Below are positions 27,698 to 36,384 of a stretch of 64,000 bases of DNA, one piece after another. The notes under the pieces are model-generated. The model worked only from the letters and a program-made list of their open reading frames with translations, ran no database searches and was not told where the DNA came from. Within the stretch, counting starts at the first letter, position 1. Each line of letters starts with the position of its first letter. The stretch covers positions 62,001-126,000 of the forward strand of contig NZ_FQZA01000007.1 in the NCBI RefSeq assembly GCF_900141995.1, written 5' to 3'. Made by a program: the position numbers and the translations under genes. Source of the DNA: Palleronia salina (GTDB taxonomy: Bacteria > Pseudomonadota > Alphaproteobacteria > Rhodobacterales > Rhodobacteraceae).

Positions 27698-29455
27698 ATG
27701 AGCGCAAGCGAGCCACCGGTGACCGATGAGACGCCACGCCGCCGTTGGGTATGGCGGCTGGCCACGGCGCTTGCGCTGGCCGCGGCGGTGTCGGTCGTGT
27801 GGTTCACCAACATCCTGCTGACCGAACGATTCACCGAAAGCACCCGCAATCGCGCCGAGGTGCGGCTTGCCCTTTACTCGGGCAACCTGATGAGCGCGCT
27901 GCAGCGGGCCGGCGTCGTGCCGCTGCTGCTCAGCCGGGATCCGGCGCTGATCGGGGCGCTGACTTCGAACGATTTCACCACGACCAGCCAACGGCTGATC
28001 TCGTATCTCGAGGAAATCGGCGCGGCCTCGCTGTTGTTGCTGGACCGCGACGGGCGCGCGGTGGCGGCCACCGACCGGGCGCGGCTGGGATCGAACCACC
28101 GGCAGGAGCCCTATTTCATCAACGCGATCCGTGGCGACGGCACGGTCTTTTCGACCACGCAGCGCGACAGCGGTGCCTTCGCCTTCAGTTATTCCCGGGC
28201 GATCCGCGTGGGCGGCAACCTGACTGGCGTGATCGTGGTGGGCGTGGACCTGCGCCAGTTCGAGGAAAGCTGGGCGGGGTTCTCCGACGCCGTCATGGTC
28301 ACCGACAGCGAAGGCCAGATCGTGCTGGCGACGGAGTCGCGCTGGCGCGGGCTGACCGAGGACGTGGCGCTGGAACGCCGCTCGGCCACGGGCGCGATCC
28401 AGCGGGCGATCCGCGCCACCGCCGACTGGACCGCGCTGCCCGCCGACGCCTACCTGTCGGGCGAGGCGGTCATGCGGCAGTCCACGCGCATCCCGTTCCA
28501 GGGCTGGCGGATGACGAGCTTTACCAACTACGCCTCGGTGCGCGACCAGGTGAACGGCGTTCTGGCGATCGAGATCATGGGCTTCGCCCTTCTGATCGCG
28601 GCGGGCTCGTGGCTGGCGAGCCGGAAGGCGCTGAGCCGGTCCATCTTCTTCCAGCGCGAGTCGGCTGAACTTCGCGCGTTGAACGGTGCCTTGCAGCGGG
28701 AAATCGCCGAGCGGGAAAAGGCCGAAAAGAACCTGGAGGTGGCCGAGCAGACGGTGGCCCAGACCTCGAAACTGGCGGTGCTGGGCGAAATGTCGGCGTC
28801 GGTCAGTCACGAGCTGAACCAGCCGCTGGCGGCCATGAAGACCTACCTGGCGGGTGCGCGTCTTCTGGTGCAGCGCCATCGTCCGGACGAGGCGCTGGCG
28901 TCGTTCCGGCGGATCGACGACCTGATCGAGCGGATGGGCGCGATCACCCGGCAGCTGAAAAGCTATGCCAGGAAGGGCGGAGACGCGTTCGAGCCCATCG
29001 ACCTGCGGGCGTCGCTGTCGGCCGCGCTCGCCATGATGGAGCCGCAGCTGAAGGCGCGCGATGTGACGATCAGCCGGTCGGTCCCGCCCGAGGCCGTGCC
29101 CGTCATGGCCGACCGCATCCGGGTCGAGCAGGTGATCGTGAACCTTCTGCGCAACGCCATCGACGCCACCAAGGATGTCAAGGCGCCCCGGATCGAGCTG
29201 ATCCTGGCCCATGGCGACAACGCGGTTTTGACCGTGCGTGATAATGGCACCGGGATTCACGATCTCGACGCCCTGTTCGAGCCGTTCTACACGACCAAGG
29301 CGCCGGGCGACGGCACCGGGCTGGGGCTCGCGATTTCGTCCGGGATCGTGGCCGACCTGGGCGGCCGGCTGACCGCGCGCAACGCCCGGGGCGGTGGTGC
29401 GGTGTTCGAGATGCTGCTTCCCAGTCTCGAAGGGGGCCGGGAGGCGGCGGAATGA
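27698..29455 (+). CDS. dctB: C4-dicarboxylate-type sensor histidine kinase
   Basis: Inner-membrane sensor kinase of 585 residues. TM1 spans about residues 16-40, a periplasmic double-Cache-like sensor follows (SLLLLDRDGRAVAATDRA; FAFSYSRAIRVGG), TM2 is about 288-310, then a coiled coil (LNGALQREIAEREKAEKNL). The H-box is SVSHELNQPLAAMKTYLAG, the N-box NLLRNAIDATKD, and the G-boxes DNGTGI and GTGLGLAIS. The architecture matches DctB for C4-dicarboxylates. Cognate regulator DctD follows 13 bases later. No dctPQM transporter is in the window, so the true ligand is open. Confidence 0.9.
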   Translation: MSASEPPVTDETPRRRWVWRLATALALAAAVSVVWFTNILLTERFTESTRNRAEVRLALYSGNLMSALQRAGVVPLLLSRDPALIGALTSNDFTTTSQRLISYLEEIGAASLLLLDRDGRAVAATDRARLGSNHRQEPYFINAIRGDGTVFSTTQRDSGAFAFSYSRAIRVGGNLTGVIVVGVDLRQFEESWAGFSDAVMVTDSEGQIVLATESRWRGLTEDVALERRSATGAIQRAIRATADWTALPADAYLSGEAVMRQSTRIPFQGWRMTSFTNYASVRDQVNGVLAIEIMGFALLIAAGSWLASRKALSRSIFFQRESAELRALNGALQREIAEREKAEKNLEVAEQTVAQTSKLAVLGEMSASVSHELNQPLAAMKTYLAGARLLVQRHRPDEALASFRRIDDLIERMGAITRQLKSYARKGGDAFEPIDLRASLSAALAMMEPQLKARDVTISRSVPPEAVPVMADRIRVEQVIVNLLRNAIDATKDVKAPRIELILAHGDNAVLTVRDNGTGIHDLDALFEPFYTTKAPGDGTGLGLAISSGIVADLGGRLTARNARGGGAVFEMLLPSLEGGREAAE

Positions 29456-29468
29456 CAGGAGGTGCAGT

Positions 29469-30800
29469 ATGGCTGCGTCCATGAAGATTGCGATCATCGA
29501 CGACGAACAGGACATGCGCCAATCCATCAGCCAGTGGCTGGCGTTGTCCGGCTTCGAGACCGAGACCTTCGGCTCGGCCGAGGACGCGCTGAAGGTGCTG
29601 GGGCAGGATTATCCCGGTGTCGTGGTCAGCGACATCAAGATGCCGGGCATGGACGGGATGCAGTTCCTCAAGCGCCTGATGAGCGTCGACAGCGCGTTGC
29701 CGGTCATCATGATCACCGGACACGGTGACGTGCCCATGGCGGTCGAGGCCATGCGCGTGGGTGCCTTCGATTTCCTGGAGAAACCCTTCAACCCCGAGCG
29801 CATGACCGAGCTGGCCAAGCGCGCGGTGGGCAAGCGGCGCCTGACGCTGGACAACCGCGCCCTGCGGCGCGAGCTGTCGGACGGCACCGGCATCATGAAG
29901 AAGCTGATCGGCTCGTCCCCGGTGATGGAGCGTCTGCGCGAGGATATCCTCGACCTGGGCCAGGCCGACGGGCACGTCCTGATCGACGGCGAGACCGGCA
30001 CCGGCAAGACGCTGGTGGCCCACGCCCTGCACGCCGTGGGGGCCAAGGCGGGCCGCAAGTTCGTCCTGTTCTCCTGCGCGGGCCAGGACGAGGAAACGCT
30101 CTCCGCGCACCTGTTCGGGGCAGGGGGCGAAGACATTCCGCTGCTGGAGCAGGCGCGCGGCGGCACGCTGGTGCTGGAGGATATCGACGCGCTGCCCAGC
30201 GGGTTGCAGGCGCGCCTCCTGACCTGGATGAACGAGCAGGGCACGCCGGCCGAGACGCGGCTGATCGCCATCTCGAACCTCAGCGAACAGGGCAAGACCT
30301 GCGAGGACGTGCTGCGCCCGGATCTCTACTACCGGCTCGCCGCGATGAAGATCACCCTGCCGCCACTGCGCCAGCGGGGCGAGGATATCCTGACCCTTTT
30401 CGCCCGCTTTTCCGAGCAGGCCGCCGAGGAATACGGCTGCGACGCGCCCGAGGTGAATGCGCAGGAGGCCGCGCAGCTGCTCCAGGCCCCGTGGCCGGGA
30501 AATATTCGCCAGCTGATCAACGTGGCCGAACGCGCGGTCATGCAGAACCGGCGCGGCTCGGGCAAGATCTCGAGCCTGCTCATGGCCGACGAGAACGACG
30601 CCGAGCCGGGAATGACCACCGAGGGCAAGCCGCTCAAGGAATATGTCGAGGCGTTCGAGCGGATGCTGATCGACAACACGATGCGCCGCCATCGCGGCTC
30701 GATCGTCGCCGTGATGGACGAGCTGTGCCTGCCACGGCGGACCCTGAACGAGAAAATGGCCAAGTACGGCCTGACGCGATCGGACTATCTCGGCGGCTGA
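29469..30800 (+). CDS. dctD: DctD-like response regulator without GAFTGA loop
   Basis: Response regulator of 443 residues. The receiver has KIAIIDDEQDMRQS, phosphoacceptor Asp in GVVVSDIKMPGMDG (about residue 54) and FDFLEKPF. The AAA+ domain has Walker A GETGTGKTLVAHALH and Walker B GGTLVLEDIDALP, with LPPLRQRGEDI. The sigma54-contact GAFTGA loop is missing: the region reads LSAHLFGAGGEDIPLLEQARG, far shorter than normal. A Fis-type HTH ends the protein (GSIVAVMDELCLPRRTLNEK). It probably does not activate sigma54-RNA polymerase in the usual way. Confidence 0.88.
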   Translation: MAASMKIAIIDDEQDMRQSISQWLALSGFETETFGSAEDALKVLGQDYPGVVVSDIKMPGMDGMQFLKRLMSVDSALPVIMITGHGDVPMAVEAMRVGAFDFLEKPFNPERMTELAKRAVGKRRLTLDNRALRRELSDGTGIMKKLIGSSPVMERLREDILDLGQADGHVLIDGETGTGKTLVAHALHAVGAKAGRKFVLFSCAGQDEETLSAHLFGAGGEDIPLLEQARGGTLVLEDIDALPSGLQARLLTWMNEQGTPAETRLIAISNLSEQGKTCEDVLRPDLYYRLAAMKITLPPLRQRGEDILTLFARFSEQAAEEYGCDAPEVNAQEAAQLLQAPWPGNIRQLINVAERAVMQNRRGSGKISSLLMADENDAEPGMTTEGKPLKEYVEAFERMLIDNTMRRHRGSIVAVMDELCLPRRTLNEKMAKYGLTRSDYLGG

Positions 30801-31296
30801 TCCACGCCCCATACACAGCAAATCCGCCGTGCGCCGGGTCCCCAAGGGTTGGGCCCGGGCGCGGGTGCGCACCCATGGGTTGTCGCGGATCGCGCATATT
30901 GTCGTTGTAAATCGGTCGCCATCTCCTCTATGAAGAAGGGTAGCGGATGACCGATGGACACATGTCCGTGTCGCCCCCTCGATTTCGCTGGCGGAGATCG
31001 ACACCGGACAAACCGTGTGTCCCGGCAGACAGATCTGGGCCGAGAGGCCCGTGATAATTCCGGCAAAGGATGCGTCCGCGCCGGATCCCGAATGGACGAT
31101 TGGAGCGCTGCTTCACTTGTCGGAGATGAACTGCGATGCGCCGCGCGCCTAGGACAGACCAGCCGATCATGGGGCCCATCGGGCGCCCCCGGCGGTCGCT
31201 TTGCGGCCCAGCCATCGCCTGTGACAGACAATCCGTGCCCCCATGCACAGCACCCCCGCAGGTCGCTGCGCCGCCCGGATTGCGGAATTTGGATTT
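30801..31296 (+). other. long spacer and probable 5' leader of rne
   Basis: This 496-base non-coding stretch precedes rne. Bases 30824-30860 can fold into a G+C-rich imperfect stem (gccgggtcc against gggcccggg), and GGGTGCGCACCC at 30863-30874 is a perfect palindrome. A long structured leader is known for rne in enterobacteria, where it gives autoregulation by RNase E itself; here that is inference. No open frame with coding signs is seen. Confidence 0.5.
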
Positions 31297-33984
31297 ATGG
31301 CAAAAAAGATGCTCATCGACGCCACCCACGCGGAAGAGACCCGCGTCGTGGTGGTGGACGGAAACAAGGTCGAGGAATTCGATTTTGAATCCGAGAACAA
31401 GCGCCAGCTCGCTGGCAACATCTACCTCGCAAAGGTAACGCGGGTCGAACCGTCGCTTCAGGCGGCCTTTGTCGATTACGGCGGCAACCGCCACGGCTTC
31501 CTGGCCTTCTCGGAGATCCACCCCGACTATTACCAGATCCCGGTCGCCGACCGCGAAGCCCTGCTGGCCGAGGAAATGGCCGAGGCCGAGGAAGAGGCCC
31601 GGGAAGAGGAAAAGCCCAAGCGTCGCAGCCGTAGCCGGAGCCGCGCCAAGGCCGCCGACACCAACACCGACGACGCCGTGACCAGCGCGCCGGGCGAGGG
31701 CGACGGCGCGGATGCCGACGAACTGGCCGACGCCAAGACCGCCGCCGTCATCGACGGTGTGCCGGGCATGGACGTGGTCGATCTGACCGAGGACGACGAC
31801 GGTGCCAACGCGCCCGGCGACGACGATGACGACGAGCCCAAGCCCTACGTCGCCGCCGACGATGCGTCCGAGCGGGACGACAACATCGAATCCGTCGCCG
31901 ACGACGACACCCCGGACGACGTGCGCCCGCGCCGCAAGCCGCGCGCGAAGAAGTACAAGATCCAGGAAGTCATCAAGGTCCGCCAGATCCTGCTGGTGCA
32001 GGTCGTCAAGGAAGAGCGGGGCAACAAGGGCGCCGCGCTGACCACCTACCTGTCGCTGGCCGGCCGGTACTGCGTGCTCATGCCCAACACGGCGCGTGGC
32101 GGCGGCATCAGCCGCAAGATCACCAACGCCGCGGACCGCAAGAAGCTGAAGGAAATCGCCACCTCCATCGAGGTGCCGAAAGGCGCCGGGCTGATCATCC
32201 GCACCGCGGGCGCCAAGCGCACCAAGACCGAGATCAAGCGCGACTACGAGTACCTGCAGCGCATGTGGGAGCAGATCCGCGCCCTGACGCTGCAATCCAT
32301 CGCGCCCGCGCCGATCTACGAGGAAGGCAACCTGATCAAGCGCTCGATCCGCGACCTCTACAACCGCGAGATCGACGAAGTGCTGGTCGAGGGCGAGGTC
32401 GGCTACCGCGTGGCCAAGGACTTCATGAAGATGATCATGCCGTCCCACGCCAAGAACGTGAAGAACTACCACGACCAGATGCCGCTGTTCGCGCGTCATC
32501 AGGTGGAAAGCTACCTGGGGGGCATGTTCAACCCGACGGTCCAGCTTCCTTCGGGCGGCTACATCGTGATCGGCGTGACCGAGGCGCTTGTGGCCATCGA
32601 CGTGAACTCCGGCCGGGCCACCAAGGAAGGCTCGATCGAGGACACGGCCTACAAGACCAACATGGAGGCCGCCGAGGAAGTGGCGCGCCAGCTGCGGCTG
32701 CGCGACCTGGCCGGCCTGATCGTGATCGACTTCATCGACATGGAGGATCGCAAGCACAACGCGAATGTCGAGAAGCACTTCAAGGAAAAGCTGAAGACCG
32801 ACCGCGCGCGCATCCAGGTCGGCAAGATCAGCGGTTTCGGTCTGCTGGAAATGTCGCGCCAGCGCCTGCGCCCCGGCATGATCGAGGCGACGACCCAGCC
32901 TTGCCCGCATTGCCACGGCACCGGCCTGCTGCGCTCGGACGACAACGTGTCGCTCGCCATCCTGCGCCAGCTTGAGGAAGAGGGCACGCGCAAGAAGACG
33001 CGCGAGATCTGCGTGACCGCGCCGGTGGCCATCGCCAACTACCTGATGAACCACAAGCGCGACCACATCATCCAGATCGAGGCGCGCTATGGCATGGTCG
33101 TCCGGATCGAGGCCGACGCCACGCTTGTCAGCCCCGACTACAAGCTCGAGAAATTCAAGCAGCAGATGACGCGCCAGGTCGAGCAGACCGCCGCAATCGT
33201 GTCTTCGGCTTCGATGATGGACGAGCTCGACGCGGTGGACGAGACCACCGAGGTCATCGCAGACGAAGCCCCGGCGGCGAACGGGTCCGAGCCCGCGCCG
33301 TCGCGCGGCGGATCGGACGACACGGGCGAGGACAAGCCGAAGAAGCGCCGCCGCCGCCGTCGTCGCCGCAAGGGCGGCAACGGGGACGGGGCCGACAGCG
33401 ACAACGGCAACTGCCAGTCCGAGACTCAGACTGCCGACGCCAAGTCCGGCGACCAGTCCAGGCAGGACGATGACGCCAAGGCGCCCGACAGCAATGGAGA
33501 GGCCAAGCCGGCCGACCAGAACGCGCAGGACGACGACGACTCGTCCGGTGACAAGCCCAAGCGCAAGCGGTCGCGTGGCGGCCGTCGGCGCAAGCCGGCC
33601 GATCCCGTCGCCTCGGAAGCCGCGGCAGAGACCGACGCGCCCAAGACCGACGATCAGACCGAGGTCGCCGCGCGGGCAGAGACCCCCGCCGCCGCACCCG
33701 TGGATGAAACGGCCAGCGACGACAGTGCGCCGGCCATGGATCAGCCCGTCTCGGACGAGGTGAAGGACCAGATCAGCGCGGACGCCCCCGTCGCGCCGCC
33801 GGTCGCGGAAAACGAGCCCGAAAGCCCGGCGCCCGTGGCTGAGACCAAGGCCGACGACGCGCCCGCCCCCGAGCCTGCGGATTCCGAGCCCGAGAAGGCC
33901 GAGCCGGCCATGGCCGATGCCGACCAAGGGTCCGACGAGTCGCAAAAGCCGAAGAAACGCGGTTGGTGGTCGCTGAGAAGCTAG
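31297..33984 (+). CDS. rne: ribonuclease E/G
   Basis: Endoribonuclease of the RNA degradosome, 895 residues. The S1 domain (residues ~1-220, AGNIYLAKVTRVEPSLQAAF) is split by an acidic and Arg-rich insert of about 120 residues, a feature of alphaproteobacterial RNase E. The catalytic core has ATKEGSIEDT and DFIDMEDRKHN (metal site Asp). The zinc link is CPHCHGTGLL. The C-terminal ~250 residues are disordered, with Arg/Lys patches (KKRRRRRRRRKGG; KRKRSRGGRRRKPAD) that serve RNA and partner binding in homologues. Start at ATG 31297 (MAKKMLIDATHAEETRV). A hairpin ends the gene. Confidence 0.97.
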   Translation: MAKKMLIDATHAEETRVVVVDGNKVEEFDFESENKRQLAGNIYLAKVTRVEPSLQAAFVDYGGNRHGFLAFSEIHPDYYQIPVADREALLAEEMAEAEEEAREEEKPKRRSRSRSRAKAADTNTDDAVTSAPGEGDGADADELADAKTAAVIDGVPGMDVVDLTEDDDGANAPGDDDDDEPKPYVAADDASERDDNIESVADDDTPDDVRPRRKPRAKKYKIQEVIKVRQILLVQVVKEERGNKGAALTTYLSLAGRYCVLMPNTARGGGISRKITNAADRKKLKEIATSIEVPKGAGLIIRTAGAKRTKTEIKRDYEYLQRMWEQIRALTLQSIAPAPIYEEGNLIKRSIRDLYNREIDEVLVEGEVGYRVAKDFMKMIMPSHAKNVKNYHDQMPLFARHQVESYLGGMFNPTVQLPSGGYIVIGVTEALVAIDVNSGRATKEGSIEDTAYKTNMEAAEEVARQLRLRDLAGLIVIDFIDMEDRKHNANVEKHFKEKLKTDRARIQVGKISGFGLLEMSRQRLRPGMIEATTQPCPHCHGTGLLRSDDNVSLAILRQLEEEGTRKKTREICVTAPVAIANYLMNHKRDHIIQIEARYGMVVRIEADATLVSPDYKLEKFKQQMTRQVEQTAAIVSSASMMDELDAVDETTEVIADEAPAANGSEPAPSRGGSDDTGEDKPKKRRRRRRRRKGGNGDGADSDNGNCQSETQTADAKSGDQSRQDDDAKAPDSNGEAKPADQNAQDDDDSSGDKPKRKRSRGGRRRKPADPVASEAAAETDAPKTDDQTEVAARAETPAAAPVDETASDDSAPAMDQPVSDEVKDQISADAPVAPPVAENEPESPAPVAETKADDAPAPEPADSEPEKAEPAMADADQGSDESQKPKKRGWWSLRS

Positions 33985-33991
33985 GATCCGA

Positions 33992-34019
33992 ACGCGCCCG
34001 GCCCCCGTGCCGGGCGCGT
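33992..34019 (+). terminator. hairpin terminator of rne
   Basis: A perfect 11-base stem (acgcgcccggc at 33992-34002 with gccgggcgcgt at 34009-34019) and 6-base loop begins 8 bases after the rne stop. It has no T run beyond single bases, so Rho or stem strength must do most of the work. Confidence 0.7.
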
Positions 34020-34039
34020 GTCGTTCCAGGCCCCGCGGG

Positions 34040-35260
34040 ATGAACCCCGAGGCCGCCGCGCGCAACGTCGCGCTTTACCCGTGGTTCAAGTTCTTCCAGT
34101 CGCTTCTGTTCTGGCAGGCAGTCTGGTTTCTCTATTTCCAGTCCAGCCTGTCGGCCGCGGCAGCCGTGGCGCTCTATGCCGTCTACGATACCGCAACGCT
34201 GATCCTCGAGGTTCCGTCGGGCTATGCCTCGGACCGCCTGGGGCGCCGGCCGACGCTGATCCTGGCCGCGGGATGCGGGGCGCTGGGATGCGGCCTGCTG
34301 GCGCTGGGCGGCGGGTTCGCCATCTTCGTGCTGGGGCAGGTGGCGCTGGGGGCGGCCGCGGCGCTTGCCTCGGGGACCGACAGCTCGTTCCTCTACGAAT
34401 CCCTGCGGGCGCAGGGCCGCGGCGACCGGGTCGAGGCCGAGGAGCTTCGTGCCTGGCGGTTCTCGTTCTCGGCGCTGGCGCTGGCGGCGGTGTCGGGCGG
34501 GGCGCTGGGCCTCGTGTCCTTCCCGCTGACCTTCGGCCTGGGCGGCCTGGCCTTCGCCGCGGCCTGCCTGATCGCTTGGCTGTTCACCGAACCGCCGCAC
34601 CGGGGGGCCGAGGCCGCCAACCCATTGCCGGGCCTGCGCGCGGCCATCTCGCGGCCCGTGCTGGCATGGCTCTTCGCGCTGGCGGTGCTCATGTACGGCT
34701 ACAGCCATATCCCCTTCGTCTTCGGCCAGCCCTTCATCCTGGACGCGCTGCGCCCGCTGGGCCTGTCCGAGGGCACGCCGGCCGTCAGCGGGGTGGTCAC
34801 GGCGGTCATGATGGTGGTTTCGGTCGCCGCCTCGTGGGCCGCGCCGGGGCTGCGCCGGCGGTTCGGGCTGGCGGCGCTGCTGCTCCTGGCCTTCGGGATG
34901 CAGATCGGGCTGAGCGCGGTGCTGGCCGCCAGCGCCAGCGCGCTGGTCGTCGCCATCCTGTTCCTGCGGATGGTGCCCGATGCGCTGTCGACGCCCTTCA
35001 TCCTTGCGCGGATCCAGCCGCTGCTGGATGACCACACGCGCGCCACCTGCCTGTCGGTGCAAAGCCTGGCCGGTCGCGCCCTGTTCGCCGCCAGCCTTTT
35101 TGTGGCGGCCGGCGCCAGCCCCGACACCGACAGCATGCGCCACGCCGAGATGCAGCCGATCCTTGCCGCCTATGCCGCGGCGGGCCTGTTGTGTTGGCTG
35201 GGGCTGTTGCTGTGGGCGCGGCGGGTGCCGGTGGATCAGCCGGCCTTGCGCACGAAGTAG
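34040..35260 (+). CDS. MFS transporter
   Basis: Major facilitator of 406 residues with about twelve hydrophobic segments. The loop 2-3 signature appears as GYASDRLGRRPTLILAAG. Related transporters are of the set that includes multidrug-type exporters, but the substrate is unknown. Start taken at ATG 34040 (MNPEAAARNVALYP); the frame is open further upstream. It runs beside the rne terminator, and its last 25 bases overlap the convergent tusA-like gene, ending VPVDQPALRTK. Confidence 0.85.
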   Translation: MNPEAAARNVALYPWFKFFQSLLFWQAVWFLYFQSSLSAAAAVALYAVYDTATLILEVPSGYASDRLGRRPTLILAAGCGALGCGLLALGGGFAIFVLGQVALGAAAALASGTDSSFLYESLRAQGRGDRVEAEELRAWRFSFSALALAAVSGGALGLVSFPLTFGLGGLAFAAACLIAWLFTEPPHRGAEAANPLPGLRAAISRPVLAWLFALAVLMYGYSHIPFVFGQPFILDALRPLGLSEGTPAVSGVVTAVMMVVSVAASWAAPGLRRRFGLAALLLLAFGMQIGLSAVLAASASALVVAILFLRMVPDALSTPFILARIQPLLDDHTRATCLSVQSLAGRALFAASLFVAAGASPDTDSMRHAEMQPILAAYAAAGLLCWLGLLLWARRVPVDQPALRTK

Positions 35261-35466
35261 TGCTGCGCGTCGTCGCCGTCGCATTGCCCCAACAACTCGT
35301 GCCCCGCTTCGGCGCAGAAATGCGGAATGTCGACGATGGCGGCCGCGTCGTCCGCCTGCACGCGGATCACGGCGCCGGGGGCCAGCGCCTGCATCCGCTT
35401 GCGCAGCTTCAGCACGGGCAGAGGGCAAAGCAGGCCGCGCGCGTCCAGATCGTGGTCGAATGTCAT
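35236..35466 (-). CDS. tusA: TusA-family sulfur carrier
   Basis: Sulfur-relay protein of 76 residues. The sulfur-binding cysteine is Cys14 in LDARGLLCPLPVLKLRK, the CPxP signature of the family. It passes persulfide sulfur in thiolation or in cytochrome/molybdenum-cofactor routes. It converges with, and overlaps by 25 bases, the MFS gene at 34040, and ccdA begins 93 bases beyond its start in the opposite direction. No sulfur-relay partner genes are adjacent. Confidence 0.9.
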   Translation of the reverse strand: MTFDHDLDARGLLCPLPVLKLRKRMQALAPGAVIRVQADDAAAIVDIPHFCAEAGHELLGQCDGDDAQHYFVRKAG

Positions 35467-35559
35467 GGGCGCGACACTGCCGGGGGTGTTTCACTTTGTC
35501 CACGGGCTTGTGACGCTTGTGCGGATGACGCGCTGCGCCCGCTGGGCTAAGCAGACCCC

Positions 35560-36312
35560 ATGCATGGATTCGACATCATCGATGCGAGCCTTCTGCCCGC
35601 GTTGCTGATCGCGCTCAGCGCGGGGCTGCTGTCGTTCCTGAGCCCCTGCGTGCTGCCGATCGTGCCGCCCTACCTGGCCTACATGGGCGGGATTTCGATG
35701 TCCGAGATCCAGGCGGGCACGGTCCAGCGACGCCGCGCGATGCTGCCCGCGCTGTTCTTCGTGCTGGGCCTTTCGACGGTCTTCCTGATCCTCGGGTTCA
35801 CGGCATCGGCCTTCGGCGCGTTTTTCCTGCAATATCAGGATATAATGACGAAGATCTCAGGTGCCGTGGTAACGATCTTCGGCCTGCATTTCTTGGGCGT
35901 CTTCCGCATCCCCATCCTCGACCGCGAGGCGCGGCTCGATGCCGGTGATCGCGGCGGCAGCGGGCTGGGCGCATACGTCCTGGGGCTGGCCTTCGCCTTC
36001 GGCTGGACGCCCTGCATCGGCCCGCAGCTGGGCGCGATCCTCAGCCTTGCCGCGTCCGAGGCCGACGTCGCGCGCGGCACGACCCTGCTGGCCGTCTATG
36101 CCGCCGGACTGGGAATCCCGTTCCTTCTGGCGGCCCTGTTCATCCAGCGGGCGATGGGCGTGATGAACCGGATCAAGCGGCACATGAAGGCGATCGAGCG
36201 GGCCATGGGCGCGCTGCTGGTCGTGGTCGGGGTCGCCCTGATGACCGGGGCCTTCACCGCGTTCTCGTTCTGGCTGCTCAACACGTTTCCCGGGCTGGCC
36301 CTTCTGGGCTAA
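35560..36312 (+). CDS. ccdA: CcdA-type cytochrome c biogenesis thiol transporter
   Basis: Inner-membrane protein of 250 residues with six predicted helices. The two redox cysteines lie in SPCVLPIVPPYLAYM (near residue 29) and in GWTPCIGPQLGAIL (near 150), as in CcdA/DsbD-type transporters that move reducing equivalents from thioredoxin to the periplasm for haem attachment to cytochrome c. Start at ATG 35560. Divergent from tusA. Confidence 0.93.
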   Translation: MHGFDIIDASLLPALLIALSAGLLSFLSPCVLPIVPPYLAYMGGISMSEIQAGTVQRRRAMLPALFFVLGLSTVFLILGFTASAFGAFFLQYQDIMTKISGAVVTIFGLHFLGVFRIPILDREARLDAGDRGGSGLGAYVLGLAFAFGWTPCIGPQLGAILSLAASEADVARGTTLLAVYAAGLGIPFLLAALFIQRAMGVMNRIKRHMKAIERAMGALLVVVGVALMTGAFTAFSFWLLNTFPGLALLG

Positions 36313-36384
36313 TCGGGGCGTTCCGCTACTTATTGTTGCCCGATTTCGTTGCTATCCTTCGCCCAAGCACGAGGGATGTCGCCG

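Noticed and set aside
30928-34065. Open reading frame of over 1,000 codons on the minus strand opposite rne
   Set aside because: High G+C and strong codon bias leave antisense frames open. Its residues are low-complexity (G, R, H, V, L repeats) and RNase E is unambiguous on the plus strand.
36349-36384. Start of the membrane hydrolase at TTG 36349 or ATG 36376
   Set aside because: The gaggg ribosome site fits ATG 36385; the earlier starts have poor spacing.
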